A stretch of 32,488 nt of DNA, from assembly GCA_021299385.1 (NCBI GenBank), contig JAJTGZ010000024.1, positions 1 to 32,488 on the forward strand. Reading direction: 5' to 3'. How positions within the stretch are numbered: position 1 is the first letter of the stretch; each line of letters starts with the position of its first letter. Both the position numbers and the translations under genes were made by a program. Shown here in pieces: positions 1-7,689 of this stretch. The notes beneath the pieces were generated by a model that ran no database searches, was not told the DNA's origin, and was given only the letters and a program-made list of their open reading frames with translations. The DNA comes from Phycisphaeraceae bacterium (GTDB lineage Bacteria > Planctomycetota > Phycisphaerae > Phycisphaerales > UBA1924).

Positions 1-964
1 GCCCAGGGCCGGCAACGTCGGCAACGCACAGGCGTGCCGAGAGGCGCAGCGTCGGGCGGTAACTGGCGATCGGGTACTGCCGGGTCGCCCACGTCGGGTA
101 CGTAACAGGCCCGGCACCAAAGGGGATCGCCAGGTGCAGCGAGGACGCCAGCACACTCAACGCGCCTTCACGCATCGCGCTCTGGAGATACCCCTGCACA
201 CCCGCGTCGTTGACGTTGAGCGTGAAGGTGATCTGCTGACCGTTGGCAATAGGCTCGCCCGGCGTCAGCGGTGCCTGGCCAATCGCAGCGGGATAAACCT
301 CAAAGGGCGCGCCGGGGCCCGTTACGTTGTTGCTCACGTCGCGCAGGGTGCCACCAGGCCCGGCGGTGTCAACGGGGTAGACATTGCGGACGCCGACGAG
401 CCCCCCACCCGGCGGTGCAAACTGCCCGTTCTCCGGGAACGTCGAGGAGGTGTACCCGTTGCGGAACCCGGCTAGGAAAATCTCAACGGGCCGCCCCGCG
501 TCGGCGTCGGGTTGAAACGCCGGGTCGGCGGCGACGGGGGGCTGGGCCAACTCGTCCCCCGGGTTGAAATAGGTCGCCAAGGCGTCATTCGTCGGGTCGT
601 AGAGCCAGGTTTCTAGGGGGCTGGAGACAACAGCCGTGAGCGTAACGACGGCCTCCAGAACGCGGTAGCGTGCCGCCGGGAACCCCGACGGGACGCCTGC
701 CCGCACTGGGGATGTTTGCGGTGCGGTCTTGAAGCCGAGGAGGAACTCGCTGTCGCGGTCATCAAAGGCCGTGCCGGTGTTGTTGACCCAGAGCGTGGTG
801 AATGTCGGGGCCGTCGGGCGCGTGCCCGAGGAATCACCAAAGGGGTAGGACCACTTGTCCATCCAAGGGCTAAAGGCAGGCACGACAAAGGTCTGCCCGA
901 GCGCCGACGCGGCGATGCCGAGGGCGACAAGGGCGGCGGCGGTGGTTTGGATTGGCGTTTTCAT
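1..964 (-). CDS. Secreted protein, probably GC-type dockerin-anchored (3' end outside window)
   Basis: An open frame of 321 codons runs from ATG at 964 to the left edge without a stop. An AAGGA ribosome site (971-975) lies 6 nt before the ATG. The N-terminus is a signal peptide (MKTPIQTTAAALVALGIAAS, then ALGQ), so the protein is exported. The body is rich in Gly, Pro, Thr and Asn, with no catalytic motif I recognise; it looks like an extracellular beta-rich domain. The last residues before the edge, LCVADVAGPG, match the start of the dockerin-like tail of the phosphoesterase at 20295-22361 (CSASDVAGAA), so the missing end probably carries the same two-repeat tail. The gene has its own promoter and a leader of about 100 nt. 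The function of the body is unknown. Confidence 0.8.
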   Translation of the reverse strand, partial: MKTPIQTTAAALVALGIAASALGQTFVVPAFSPWMDKWSYPFGDSSGTRPTAPTFTTLWVNNTGTAFDDRDSEFLLGFKTAPQTSPVRAGVPSGFPAARYRVLEAVVTLTAVVSSPLETWLYDPTNDALATYFNPGDELAQPPVAADPAFQPDADAGRPVEIFLAGFRNGYTSSTFPENGQFAPPGGGLVGVRNVYPVDTAGPGGTLRDVSNNVTGPGAPFEVYPAAIGQAPLTPGEPIANGQQITFTLNVNDAGVQGYLQSAMREGALSVLASSLHLAIPFGAGPVTYPTWATRQYPIASYRPTLRLSARLCVADVAGPG

Positions 965-1072
965 GGGGGATCCTTGGCGTGAAATGCCGGGGATGGTTTG
1001 TCGTTGTGCGGGGACCCCGGTTAGTATGGTCTACGTACAAGTGTACTGGGGGTTCCGGTCGGGAGCGTGTCT

Positions 1073-1100
1073 ATTATCCGGCAAGACGGGTGTTTGTCGA
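1073..1100 (-). promoter_or_regulatory. Sigma-70-like promoter for the left-edge secreted protein
   Basis: On the minus strand TCGACA (1100-1095) and GATAAT (1078-1073) are separated by 16 nt. Each differs from the consensus hexamer at one position. The promoter faces the gene starting at 964 and predicts a leader of about 100 nt. Confidence 0.5.
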
Positions 1101-1101
1101 G

Positions 1102-1120
1102 CACTCTTGCCGAAAGAGTG
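1102..1120. promoter_or_regulatory. Perfect 7-bp hairpin in divergent intergenic region
   Basis: CACTCTT (1102-1108) and AAGAGTG (1114-1120) are a perfect inverted repeat around GCCGA. It lies immediately upstream of the minus-strand -35 box (1095-1100) and about 75 nt before the prepilin-like gene on the plus strand. It has no T-tract, so an operator or 5'-leader structure is likelier than a terminator. No second copy was seen in the window. Confidence 0.4.
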
Positions 1121-1193
1121 AATGTTCAGGCCCATCTAGGGTGAAAACCGAGCAGCCGGCCTGGGTCAGGCGTACTTCGTCAAGGAAACAAGC

Positions 1194-2087
1194 GTGCAAG
1201 CAGGGCCTTATCCGACATCGTTGCAAGGAGCAAGGGAGAGCCTGGTTGCTGCCCATCCCGGTAGGGATCACCAACGGGGGTTTACACTCATCGAGTTGCT
1301 GGTGGTCGTGGCCATCGTTGGGCTACTGGTGGCGATCCTGATGCCCTCGCTAGCCATGGCCCGGCAGGCGGCCCGGCAAACGCGTGAGCTGGCGACGGGG
1401 CAGCAGTTAATGCAGGCGTATTTTACCTATGCCGGGGATTTCAAGGGATATGTCCTGCCGGGCTTTGGGCCCAACAACATCACTGCGCGGGACCAGACGG
1501 GCCAAACTCTGAGCGGGCCAGTCGCCTGGCGCTATCCATGGCGGATTGCGCCATACCTGGACTACAACTTCCTGGGCCTCTATGACGACCGTGCCCTGCT
1601 GGAGCGTTATCAGTCTCGGGGTGATTACCAGTATGTTGTGAGCCTCTCGCCCTCTCTGGGGATCAACGCCGACTTTGTGGGGGGGAACCGGGAGAACGCG
1701 ATCGCCTTTAACCCCGGGTTGACGGCCCGGTATGGATCGTTTTACATCCGGCGGCTCGACGAGGCGCGGAACACTTCGAGGTTGATTGTCTTCTGCTCGG
1801 CGCGTGGTGTGGACCCGGCTGGGGGTGAGCCTGTCAACGGGTTTCACCGCGTCAACGCGCCGCGGTTTTTAGGCCAGCGATGGTCGGTCGAGCCTTATTC
1901 GCAGGCCCAGGCACCCGAGGACCTTGGGCACGTTCACCCGCGTTTTTCGGGCAAGGCCGTGGTCATGCACCTGGACGGGCACGGCGAGAGCCTGCCGGTG
2001 GCGGACCTTCGCGACATGCGCCGCTGGGCCGACGGGGCAACGGGGCCGGACTGGGAAGTCCGCGAGCTTGGCTCCTCGGCCCCTTGA
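1194..2087 (+). CDS. Prepilin-like (type II secretion pseudopilin) protein
   Basis: GTG start at 1194 with AAGGA at 1182-1186. The 297-aa protein has a class III signal after a 28-residue leader: cleavage is expected between Gly29 and Phe30, with the conserved Glu at mature position 5 (Glu34) and a hydrophobic helix LLVVVAIVGLLVAILMPSLA. Prepilin peptidase would process it for a type IV pilus or type II secretion-like pseudopilus. The remainder is a globular domain. Near the C-terminus GHVHP, then AVVMHLDGHG, resembles the H-X-DG tail common in planctomycete prepilin-like paralogs. No other secretion gene is adjacent, so its partner apparatus is unknown. Family call firm, role not. Confidence 0.85.
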   Translation: MQAGPYPTSLQGARESLVAAHPGRDHQRGFTLIELLVVVAIVGLLVAILMPSLAMARQAARQTRELATGQQLMQAYFTYAGDFKGYVLPGFGPNNITARDQTGQTLSGPVAWRYPWRIAPYLDYNFLGLYDDRALLERYQSRGDYQYVVSLSPSLGINADFVGGNRENAIAFNPGLTARYGSFYIRRLDEARNTSRLIVFCSARGVDPAGGEPVNGFHRVNAPRFLGQRWSVEPYSQAQAPEDLGHVHPRFSGKAVVMHLDGHGESLPVADLRDMRRWADGATGPDWEVRELGSSAP

Positions 2088-2098
2088 CAACCACCCGC

Positions 2099-2104
2099 TA
2101 CACT
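2099..2104 (+). promoter_or_regulatory. -10 box TACACT, 9 nt before moxR-like start
   Basis: TACACT lies close enough to ATG 2114 for transcription to begin at or next to the start codon. No Shine-Dalgarno sequence is visible. The nearby TTGACA (2084-2089) is only 9 nt upstream and overlaps the preceding stop codon, so it is not a convincing -35. Confidence 0.4.
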
Positions 2105-2113
2105 GCTGCCCGC

Positions 2114-2962
2114 ATGGACGAGGCGATCAACAGGCTTGGGCAGAACATCCAATCGGTCTACCGGGGGGGGGTTGGCAAGACGATCCTGGCTGGGGCCTTG
2201 GCGCGGAGCATTGATTGCACGTTTGGTCGCATCCAGTTGACGCCGGATTTGTTGCCCTCGGACGTGCTGGGGGTTTCGGTCTTCCGCCGCGACCGGGAGG
2301 TCTTTGAGTTCCAGCGTGGGCCGATCTTTGCCAACATCGTGCTGGCCGACGAGATCAACCGCGCGACGCCGCGCACGCAGTCGGCGATGCTCGAAGTGAT
2401 GAACGATGCGCAAGTAACCATCGACGGCGCAACGCACGTGCTCGATCAGCCCTTTATGCTCATCGCAACCCAGAACCCCAGCGACTTTGAGGGGACGTTT
2501 GCGTTACCTGAGAACCAGATGGACCGGTTCTTGATGCGGATCAGCCTTGGCTACCCGAGCGTCGAGCAGGAGGTGCGGATCTTACAGGACCGCCCGGGGC
2601 AGGGGGCGTTGCAGGCGTTGCGGCCGGTGATCGACGCGGCGGGGGTGCGGGCGTTGCAGCAGCAGACCGACGCGGTGGTGGTGGATGAATCGCTCCGGCG
2701 GTACGTCGTAGCGATCGCCTCGGCCACGCGGGCGAGCGATGAACTGCTGCTGGGGCTGAGCACGCGCGGCGCACTGGCGTTGACGCAGGCGGCGCGGGCC
2801 ACGGCCCTGCTGCGCGGGCGGGGGTTTGTGATCCCCGAGGACATCCTTGAGAACCTCTCGGCCGTCTGCGCCCACCGGGTCATCACGCGCACGGCCCTGG
2901 ACGGGGAGGGGACCGGGCGGGTGCTGGAGGGGATCGTCAAAGGGATCGCCAGCCCGGCATGA
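2114..2962 (+). CDS. MoxR-family AAA+ ATPase, P-loop region internally shortened
   Basis: A 282-aa protein from ATG 2114. MoxR ATPases are chaperone-like AAA+ proteins, often encoded beside DUF58 or von Willebrand-domain partners; none is present here. Visible motifs are Walker B IVLADEIN (about 75-82), sensor ATQNP (118-122), the FALPENQMDRFLMR segment (129-142) and a C-terminal lid with STRGALALTQAARA. The start is odd: IQSVYRG is followed directly by GVGKT (Lys22). In the family roughly 25-30 residues normally intervene, ending in a sequence like LLIEDVPGVGKT. The joint falls on nine consecutive G bases (2163-2171). The frame stays open, but the usual glycine of the P-loop is replaced by Tyr and a strand is lost, so ATP binding is doubtful unless this is a sequence error. 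Confidence 0.85.
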   Translation: MDEAINRLGQNIQSVYRGGVGKTILAGALARSIDCTFGRIQLTPDLLPSDVLGVSVFRRDREVFEFQRGPIFANIVLADEINRATPRTQSAMLEVMNDAQVTIDGATHVLDQPFMLIATQNPSDFEGTFALPENQMDRFLMRISLGYPSVEQEVRILQDRPGQGALQALRPVIDAAGVRALQQQTDAVVVDESLRRYVVAIASATRASDELLLGLSTRGALALTQAARATALLRGRGFVIPEDILENLSAVCAHRVITRTALDGEGTGRVLEGIVKGIASPA

Positions 2963-3118
2963 GGCTATCGGGCGTTTTGCCGGGTGTATATCGATGTCGC
3001 AGCGGGGCAAGTAGTGCAGGATGCTCGCGCAGGTGGGATACTGTAGGGAGTAAGGGTGCCGCCGGTGCTTGAGCAGCGGATGTCGCGCCCGTGGTAACTG
3101 TCAAACGGGAGCGCACCG

Positions 3119-5125
3119 ATGGCCGACCTCAAGACACTCAAGGGCATCAAGGAAGAAGACCGCAAACTCCTGGAGCAGGCAGAGGAGTGGCTCGGCGCTG
3201 AGCCGACGAAGATGGGCCCGGTCAAAAACTTCTTCTGGGGCAAGGTCAAGCAGGATTATTATTTCCCTTACCCCAAGACCGACGCTCGCGAGCAGGCCGA
3301 GTGCGACCAGTTGCTGGCTCGCACCGAGCACTACCTGCGCAACGAGCACCCGGCACTGGCGATCGACCAGGACCAGGAGATCCCGCGGTGGGTGATCGAC
3401 CGGCTCTTCGAGCTGGGCGTCATGGGCATGACGATCCCCAAGGAGTTTGGGGGCCTGGGGATGGGGATCACCAGCTACAACAAGGTCCTGGAGCTCATCG
3501 GGGCCTATTGCGGCTCGACGGCGGTGCTCGTCTCGGCGCACCAGTCGATCGGGTGCAAGGCGGTGCTGCTCTTTGGCAACCCCGAGCAGCAGCGCAAGTG
3601 GCTGCCGCACCTGAGCAAGGACTGGGTCAGCGCGTTCTGCCTCTCGGAGCCCAACGTCGGGTGCGACGCGGGCGGGACCGAGACGACCTTTGTCAAAGAG
3701 GGGGACTATTACGTCGTTACCGGCGAGAAGAAGTGGGCCACCAGCGGCGCGATCGCCGGGCTGTTCACGGTCATGGCCCGAGAGGTGCGCCCCGACGGCA
3801 AGGGGAAGATCTCGGCCCTGGTCATGCACCCGGACCTGCCTGGCGTTGAAATCTATCAGAAGAACCGCAGCAAGTGCGGCATCCGCGGCACCTGGCAAGC
3901 ACGCATCCGCTTCCACGGCGTGCGTGTGCACAAGAGCCACCTGCTCGGGCAAGAAGGGCGCGGCCTGCAGATCGCGCTGTCGTGCCTCAACTACGGGCGC
4001 TGTACCCTCAGCGCGGGGATGGTCGGCGGCACACGCACGGCCAAGGACCAGGCGACCAAGTGGGCCGCCACGCGATTCCAGTTTGGCAAGCCCCTTAACG
4101 ACAAAGAACTCGTCCGCGCCAGCATCGCACGCATGGCGGCGTACACCTATGCGATGGACGCGCTGCTCTACATGACCACCGGGATGCTCGACCGGCACGA
4201 CGAGGACATCCAGGTCGAGACGGCCGTGTGCAAGGTCTTCTGCAGCGAGTTCGGCTGGCGCGTTGTCAACGATGCGATGCAGATCGTCGGCGGCGAGAGT
4301 TACATGACCGAGAACGAACTCGAGCGCATCTTCCGCGACACCCGCATCGACCTGATCGTCGAGGGTGCCAACGAGGTGATGCAGTGCTACATCTTCGGCT
4401 ACGGTGGCAAGCAGCTGGCCGAGCAGATGTTGGGGATCAAGACGGCGCTGCTCAAGGAAAAAGACGAGGGGCTAATGGCCTTCCTGGCCAAGGCCGTGCG
4501 CAACTCGCTGCGGCCTGCGGTGATGACCAAGGCGGTGCCGCTGGGTTTGGAGGTCTTCTTTGGGATCCGCAGGCCGATGGACCGGATCACCAAGTGCGCC
4601 GCCGAGCTGCAGCCCTACGCCGACCGCCTCAGCCACCTTGCCCGCGAACTCACCTACCAGTTCAAGGCCAACAGCAAGCGTTGGGACGTGGCGATCCTGG
4701 ACCGCCAGAGCATCCAGGCCCGCGTTGCCAACGTTGCGATCCTGCTGCACGCCTGGGGTGCGACGCTGGCGAAACTCGACTCGGACATCGCCGGGCACGC
4801 CGGCAACGGCGCGGGGGACACCGAGTTCCAGCGCGACAAGGCCGCGGCAATCCACTTCTTTGACCTGGCCCAGCGCGAGATCGAGACCAACTTCCGCGCC
4901 CTGTACGTCAACGCCGACGAGAGCATGCTGCTGGCAGCGTCCGCGGCCATCAAGCAGAGCGACGCCGAGCCAAACTCGAAGTTCTCAATCCCAGAGAAAA
5001 GCCCGATCGCCAAGGGGACCGGGCGCGTGCTCAAGCAGGAGGGGATCAAGCAGTTCCCGGGGTTTGCGATGGTGCCGCACTCAGAGGAGGCGCGGGCGCA
5101 CCAGACGAACCTGAGCAACACCTAA
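3119..5125 (+). CDS. Acyl-CoA dehydrogenase, very-long-chain (VLCAD/ACAD9-like) type
   Basis: ATG 3119 has GGGAG at 3107-3111. The 668-aa protein is an FAD flavoenzyme that oxidises acyl-CoA to trans-2-enoyl-CoA at the first step of beta-oxidation. Conserved blocks appear in order: the FAD/substrate segment CLSEPNVGCDAGG (174-186), VTGEKKWATSG (200-210), GRCTLSAGMVGG (293-304), RFQFGKPL (319-326) and QIVGGESYMTENELERIFRD (388-407). Glu415 in VEGANEVMQ aligns with the catalytic base of the family (Glu in FEGTND of VLCAD). About 240 residues follow, as in long-chain, membrane-associated VLCAD/ACAD9 enzymes rather than the shorter medium-chain type. It stands alone, with no thiolase or hydratase next to it. 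Exact chain-length preference cannot be read from sequence. Confidence 0.9.
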   Translation: MADLKTLKGIKEEDRKLLEQAEEWLGAEPTKMGPVKNFFWGKVKQDYYFPYPKTDAREQAECDQLLARTEHYLRNEHPALAIDQDQEIPRWVIDRLFELGVMGMTIPKEFGGLGMGITSYNKVLELIGAYCGSTAVLVSAHQSIGCKAVLLFGNPEQQRKWLPHLSKDWVSAFCLSEPNVGCDAGGTETTFVKEGDYYVVTGEKKWATSGAIAGLFTVMAREVRPDGKGKISALVMHPDLPGVEIYQKNRSKCGIRGTWQARIRFHGVRVHKSHLLGQEGRGLQIALSCLNYGRCTLSAGMVGGTRTAKDQATKWAATRFQFGKPLNDKELVRASIARMAAYTYAMDALLYMTTGMLDRHDEDIQVETAVCKVFCSEFGWRVVNDAMQIVGGESYMTENELERIFRDTRIDLIVEGANEVMQCYIFGYGGKQLAEQMLGIKTALLKEKDEGLMAFLAKAVRNSLRPAVMTKAVPLGLEVFFGIRRPMDRITKCAAELQPYADRLSHLARELTYQFKANSKRWDVAILDRQSIQARVANVAILLHAWGATLAKLDSDIAGHAGNGAGDTEFQRDKAAAIHFFDLAQREIETNFRALYVNADESMLLAASAAIKQSDAEPNSKFSIPEKSPIAKGTGRVLKQEGIKQFPGFAMVPHSEEARAHQTNLSNT

Positions 5126-5147
5126 AAGCCCGGCGGGTGTGCACCAC

Positions 5148-5153
5148 TACAGT
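5148..5153 (+). promoter_or_regulatory. -10 box TACAGT, 6 nt before folK GTG
   Basis: TACAGT is followed by GCCGCC and then GTG 5160. This supports 5160 rather than the upstream GTG at 5139 as the folK start. Confidence 0.4.
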
Positions 5154-5159
5154 GCCGCC

Positions 5160-5726
5160 GTGCTTGAAGTTGTTGCCATCGCGCTGGGGTCAAACCTCGG
5201 GGACCGTGCCGGGCACATCGCCCGCGCGTGCTTGGCCTTGCAGGGCATAGGGGTTGTGCGCGGCTTACGGCTGAGCGGGGTCTACGAGACCGAGCCGGTC
5301 GCGGTGGTGCCGGGTGCGCCCGCGCTGGGCGGTGCCTACCTCAACGCGGTGGCCGTGGGCGTGGCGGCGGATGGGATTGGGCCTGATGCGTTGCTCGGGG
5401 CGCTATTGGACATCGAGCGATCGCTCGGTCGCGACCGTGCCGGGCAGGCGCACGGGCACCCCAGGACGATCGACCTTGATCTGCTGCTGGTGGGCGAGCA
5501 GGTTGTCAGCACGCCGAGCTTGACGCTCCCCCACCCCCGGCTCGGTGAGCGTCTATTCGTGCTCGAGCCCCTGGGCGAGTTGATCCCCGAGCACTCTGTT
5601 CCCGTCTGGGGGCGGAGCGTGCGGGAACTGCGGGCGCTAGCGCGGGCGGCGGCCCCGCCGGGGAGCGTGCGGGTCTTTGTGCCCCCAATCCCCGGGCGAT
5701 CGGGGGAAGTACGATCCAGCCCGTGA
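5160..5726 (+). CDS. folK: 6-hydroxymethyl-7,8-dihydropterin pyrophosphokinase (HPPK)
   Basis: This cytosolic enzyme transfers pyrophosphate from ATP to 6-hydroxymethyl-7,8-dihydropterin in folate synthesis. Diagnostic motifs are ALGSNLGDR near the N-terminus, SGVYETEP, YLNAVAVG, and the signature GHPRTIDLDLLL, whose two Asp bind Mg-ATP; PHPRLGERLFVLEPL follows. GTG 5160 (188 aa) is preferred because the family begins only a few residues before the ALGSN strand and a -10 box lies just upstream. GTG 5139 would add seven residues. The stop overlaps the next gene's GTG by 4 nt (GTGA), so the two are probably co-transcribed. No folP or folB is adjacent. Confidence 0.93.
   Translation: MLEVVAIALGSNLGDRAGHIARACLALQGIGVVRGLRLSGVYETEPVAVVPGAPALGGAYLNAVAVGVAADGIGPDALLGALLDIERSLGRDRAGQAHGHPRTIDLDLLLVGEQVVSTPSLTLPHPRLGERLFVLEPLGELIPEHSVPVWGRSVRELRALARAAAPPGSVRVFVPPIPGRSGEVRSSP
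5710..5715 (+). promoter_or_regulatory. -10 box TACGAT, 7 nt before GTG 5723
   Basis: It lies inside the folK 3' end and may give the downstream secreted-protein gene its own leaderless transcript. Confidence 0.3.
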
Positions 5727-6757
5727 GCGATGCCATGAAGATGCTAAAGGCCCTGCTGCTTGCGATGAGCCTGGGGATTGCTGCTGCGGCAGCGCACGCC
5801 CAGCCGGCCAAGCCTGCCGTCGAGCCGGTATCGCTGCCCGTCGAGGCGGTCTTCCGCGACATGGCGGATGCATACCGGGGCGAGCCGACGGCCGACCGGA
5901 TCACCGTCGCCTTGCGTGAGCCTGGGCGCACTGCCCAGCAGGGGGCGATCGTCGTCAAGATCGCACACGAAAACCCCCCACCAACACACAGGCCAGCACC
6001 CACCCCCACCCCGGGGCCCACCCAGCCCGAAGCACCCGGCATCAACAAGCATGGCGTCGAGCCACCCGCTCAGCCAGCAGACCCGCCCGAGGTCCCTGCG
6101 CCGGTGCTGATCGCCGCGGTTGAACTCGGGCAGCTCCGCCTCTACATCCATGGCCGGGAGTTGACCGCGGCCATGACCTCCAACCCCACATGCTACTTCC
6201 AAACGACACTTACCCCACCACCCACGCCCGACGGTGAACCAGCACCGACGGAAACAGTTGAGCCCTTGCTGGCGGCGCTCGCACGCGTGATCGGCCCGGT
6301 GCCCGCGCTCCCGCTGGCGCTGGCGGAGTTTGCGCCCGGCGGGGCGCTGCCGGTGTTGACACCCTACACGCCGGATATCACCTGGACCTCCGCGACCACA
6401 CGCATCAATACACCCGGCGATCCGATCACGCTGACAGGGCAAGGCCGGCACGGGCCGGCGAAACTGCTGGTCGATAGCAAAACGCTCAGGCCCATAAGCC
6501 TGACCGCCATGATCAGCGCCAGGGAGACGGCCCTGGAGTTGACCCTCTCCGCCCGCGAGCCAGATGACCCGCGTGGCTGGGGCATCGACACGGCCGGTCG
6601 CGTGCGCGTCGATTCGATCACCAAACTGGGCAAACGCCTGGAAAAGCCGGTGCCCGCACCCGCGGAGGTGCCGGCTGAAACCCCTGCGGCACCACCCGCA
6701 GAGCCCCCGGCCGATCCTGCGCCCCAAGCACCCGCGCCGCCCGCGGGATCGCCCTAG
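5723..6757 (+). CDS. Secreted protein of unknown function, proline-rich linkers
   Basis: The gene starts at GTG 5723, overlapping the folK stop; ATG 5735 is an alternative that keeps a cleaner signal peptide. The first 25 or so residues form a signal peptide (MKMLKALLLAMSLGIAAAAA, cleavage after AHA), so it is exported. A folded part is interrupted by a Pro/Thr-rich linker (about 85-125) and ends in an Ala/Pro-rich tail of about 40 residues. The middle (ELGQLRLYIHGREL, then WTSATTRINTPGDPITLTG, then KLLVDSKTLRPISLTAMI) alternates like beta strands and loosely recalls LolA/DUF2092-like periplasmic folds, but I cannot assign it. No catalytic motif is visible. Its place after folK suggests shared transcription rather than shared function. 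Confidence 0.75.
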   Translation: MSDAMKMLKALLLAMSLGIAAAAAHAQPAKPAVEPVSLPVEAVFRDMADAYRGEPTADRITVALREPGRTAQQGAIVVKIAHENPPPTHRPAPTPTPGPTQPEAPGINKHGVEPPAQPADPPEVPAPVLIAAVELGQLRLYIHGRELTAAMTSNPTCYFQTTLTPPPTPDGEPAPTETVEPLLAALARVIGPVPALPLALAEFAPGGALPVLTPYTPDITWTSATTRINTPGDPITLTGQGRHGPAKLLVDSKTLRPISLTAMISARETALELTLSAREPDDPRGWGIDTAGRVRVDSITKLGKRLEKPVPAPAEVPAETPAAPPAEPPADPAPQAPAPPAGSP

Positions 6758-6793
6758 CCGCACTTGGCGGGCGTGCCAGCGTGATGGGGCATA

Positions 6794-7663
6794 CTACCGG
6801 CTTTGCTTGATCCCACCGAATCGCCGGTCGCGCTGGGCATATTGGCGCACGGCCTGGTGCAGGTCATCGGGGCCAAAGTCGGGCCAGAGCGTGCCGGTGA
6901 CGTAGAGCTCGGCATAACTGAGTTGCCAGAGCAGGTAGTTGCTCAGGCGCATCTCCCCAGCCGTGCGGATGAGCAGGTCCGGGTCGGGTATCCCCGCCGT
7001 GTCAAGGTTCTCGGCGACCATCGCCTCGTCGATCTGCTCGGGGGTGATCTGGCCCGCCTGCACACCGGTGGCGATGCGGCGCACGGCATCGGTGATCTCG
7101 GCCCGGCTGCCGTAGTTGACGGCCAGCACCAGCGTGCCGGCAGTGTTGTTCTTGGTCAGGGCGACCAGATCGTCGCGCCGGCGCAGGCACTCTTCAGGCA
7201 GCCCCTCGCGCCGGCCGATCTGCAGGAAGCGGATGTTGTTGGTCATAAACTCATCACGCTGCAGATCGACCTGCTCGTTGTAGAGTTTCATCAACGCTTG
7301 CACCTCGTCGGCGGGACGCTTCCAGTTCTCCATCGAGAAGCTGTAGAGCGTAACAAACTCGATGCCCAGTTTGCCGATCTCTTCAATGATCACCCGCACC
7401 GCCTTGGCCCCCGCCCGGTGCCCGAGCGCCCTAGGCAGCCCACGCCGGGTTGCCCATCGCCCGTTGCCGTCCATGATGATCGCGATGTGCCTGGGCAGCG
7501 CACGCGGGTGTACGTCGGGGATCCGCCCCAGCGGGTCCGCCTTGGGGTTGCGGTCTTTGATCACCGCCGCGGCGGCACGGGCGTCGGGGTCGTCGGCAAG
7601 CGACCGGCCCGTGTGGACGGCCTTGGTGGGCCAGAGGAGTTTGCCAAGGCGTGCGAAGGGCAT
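6794..7663 (-). CDS. uppS: Isoprenyl (undecaprenyl) diphosphate synthase
   Basis: This cis-prenyltransferase adds isopentenyl units to farnesyl diphosphate to make the C55 carrier lipid for peptidoglycan and polysaccharide assembly. Motifs include AIIMDGNGRWATRRGLPR, where Asp65 is the catalytic Mg-binding Asp, GHRAGAKAVR, YSFSMENWKRP, and the C-terminal RTAGEMRLSNYLLWQ with Arg residues for IPP binding and ELYVTGTLWPDF. The 289-aa protein carries about 55 extra N-terminal residues before the family core. ATG 7663 is the first start giving an uninterrupted core; no Shine-Dalgarno site is clear. It lies 26 nt after the purA stop on the same strand and is probably co-transcribed with it. Confidence 0.93.
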   Translation of the reverse strand: MPFARLGKLLWPTKAVHTGRSLADDPDARAAAAVIKDRNPKADPLGRIPDVHPRALPRHIAIIMDGNGRWATRRGLPRALGHRAGAKAVRVIIEEIGKLGIEFVTLYSFSMENWKRPADEVQALMKLYNEQVDLQRDEFMTNNIRFLQIGRREGLPEECLRRRDDLVALTKNNTAGTLVLAVNYGSRAEITDAVRRIATGVQAGQITPEQIDEAMVAENLDTAGIPDPDLLIRTAGEMRLSNYLLWQLSYAELYVTGTLWPDFGPDDLHQAVRQYAQRDRRFGGIKQSR

Positions 7664-7689
7664 GGGTGGTGCCGAAGAATGGTGGTGCT

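Noticed and set aside
134-567. Plus-strand frames at the left edge
   Set aside because: They are antisense to the uninterrupted minus-strand gene that has a signal peptide and ribosome site.
2084-2089. TTGACA as -35 box for the moxR-like gene
   Set aside because: Only 9 nt from the TACACT box and formed by the preceding gene's stop codon; spacing does not fit sigma-70.
3101-4198. Long minus-strand open frame opposite the acyl-CoA dehydrogenase
   Set aside because: Antisense to a well-supported gene; Arg/Asp/Gln/His-rich composition with no family motif, typical of GC-rich shadow frames.
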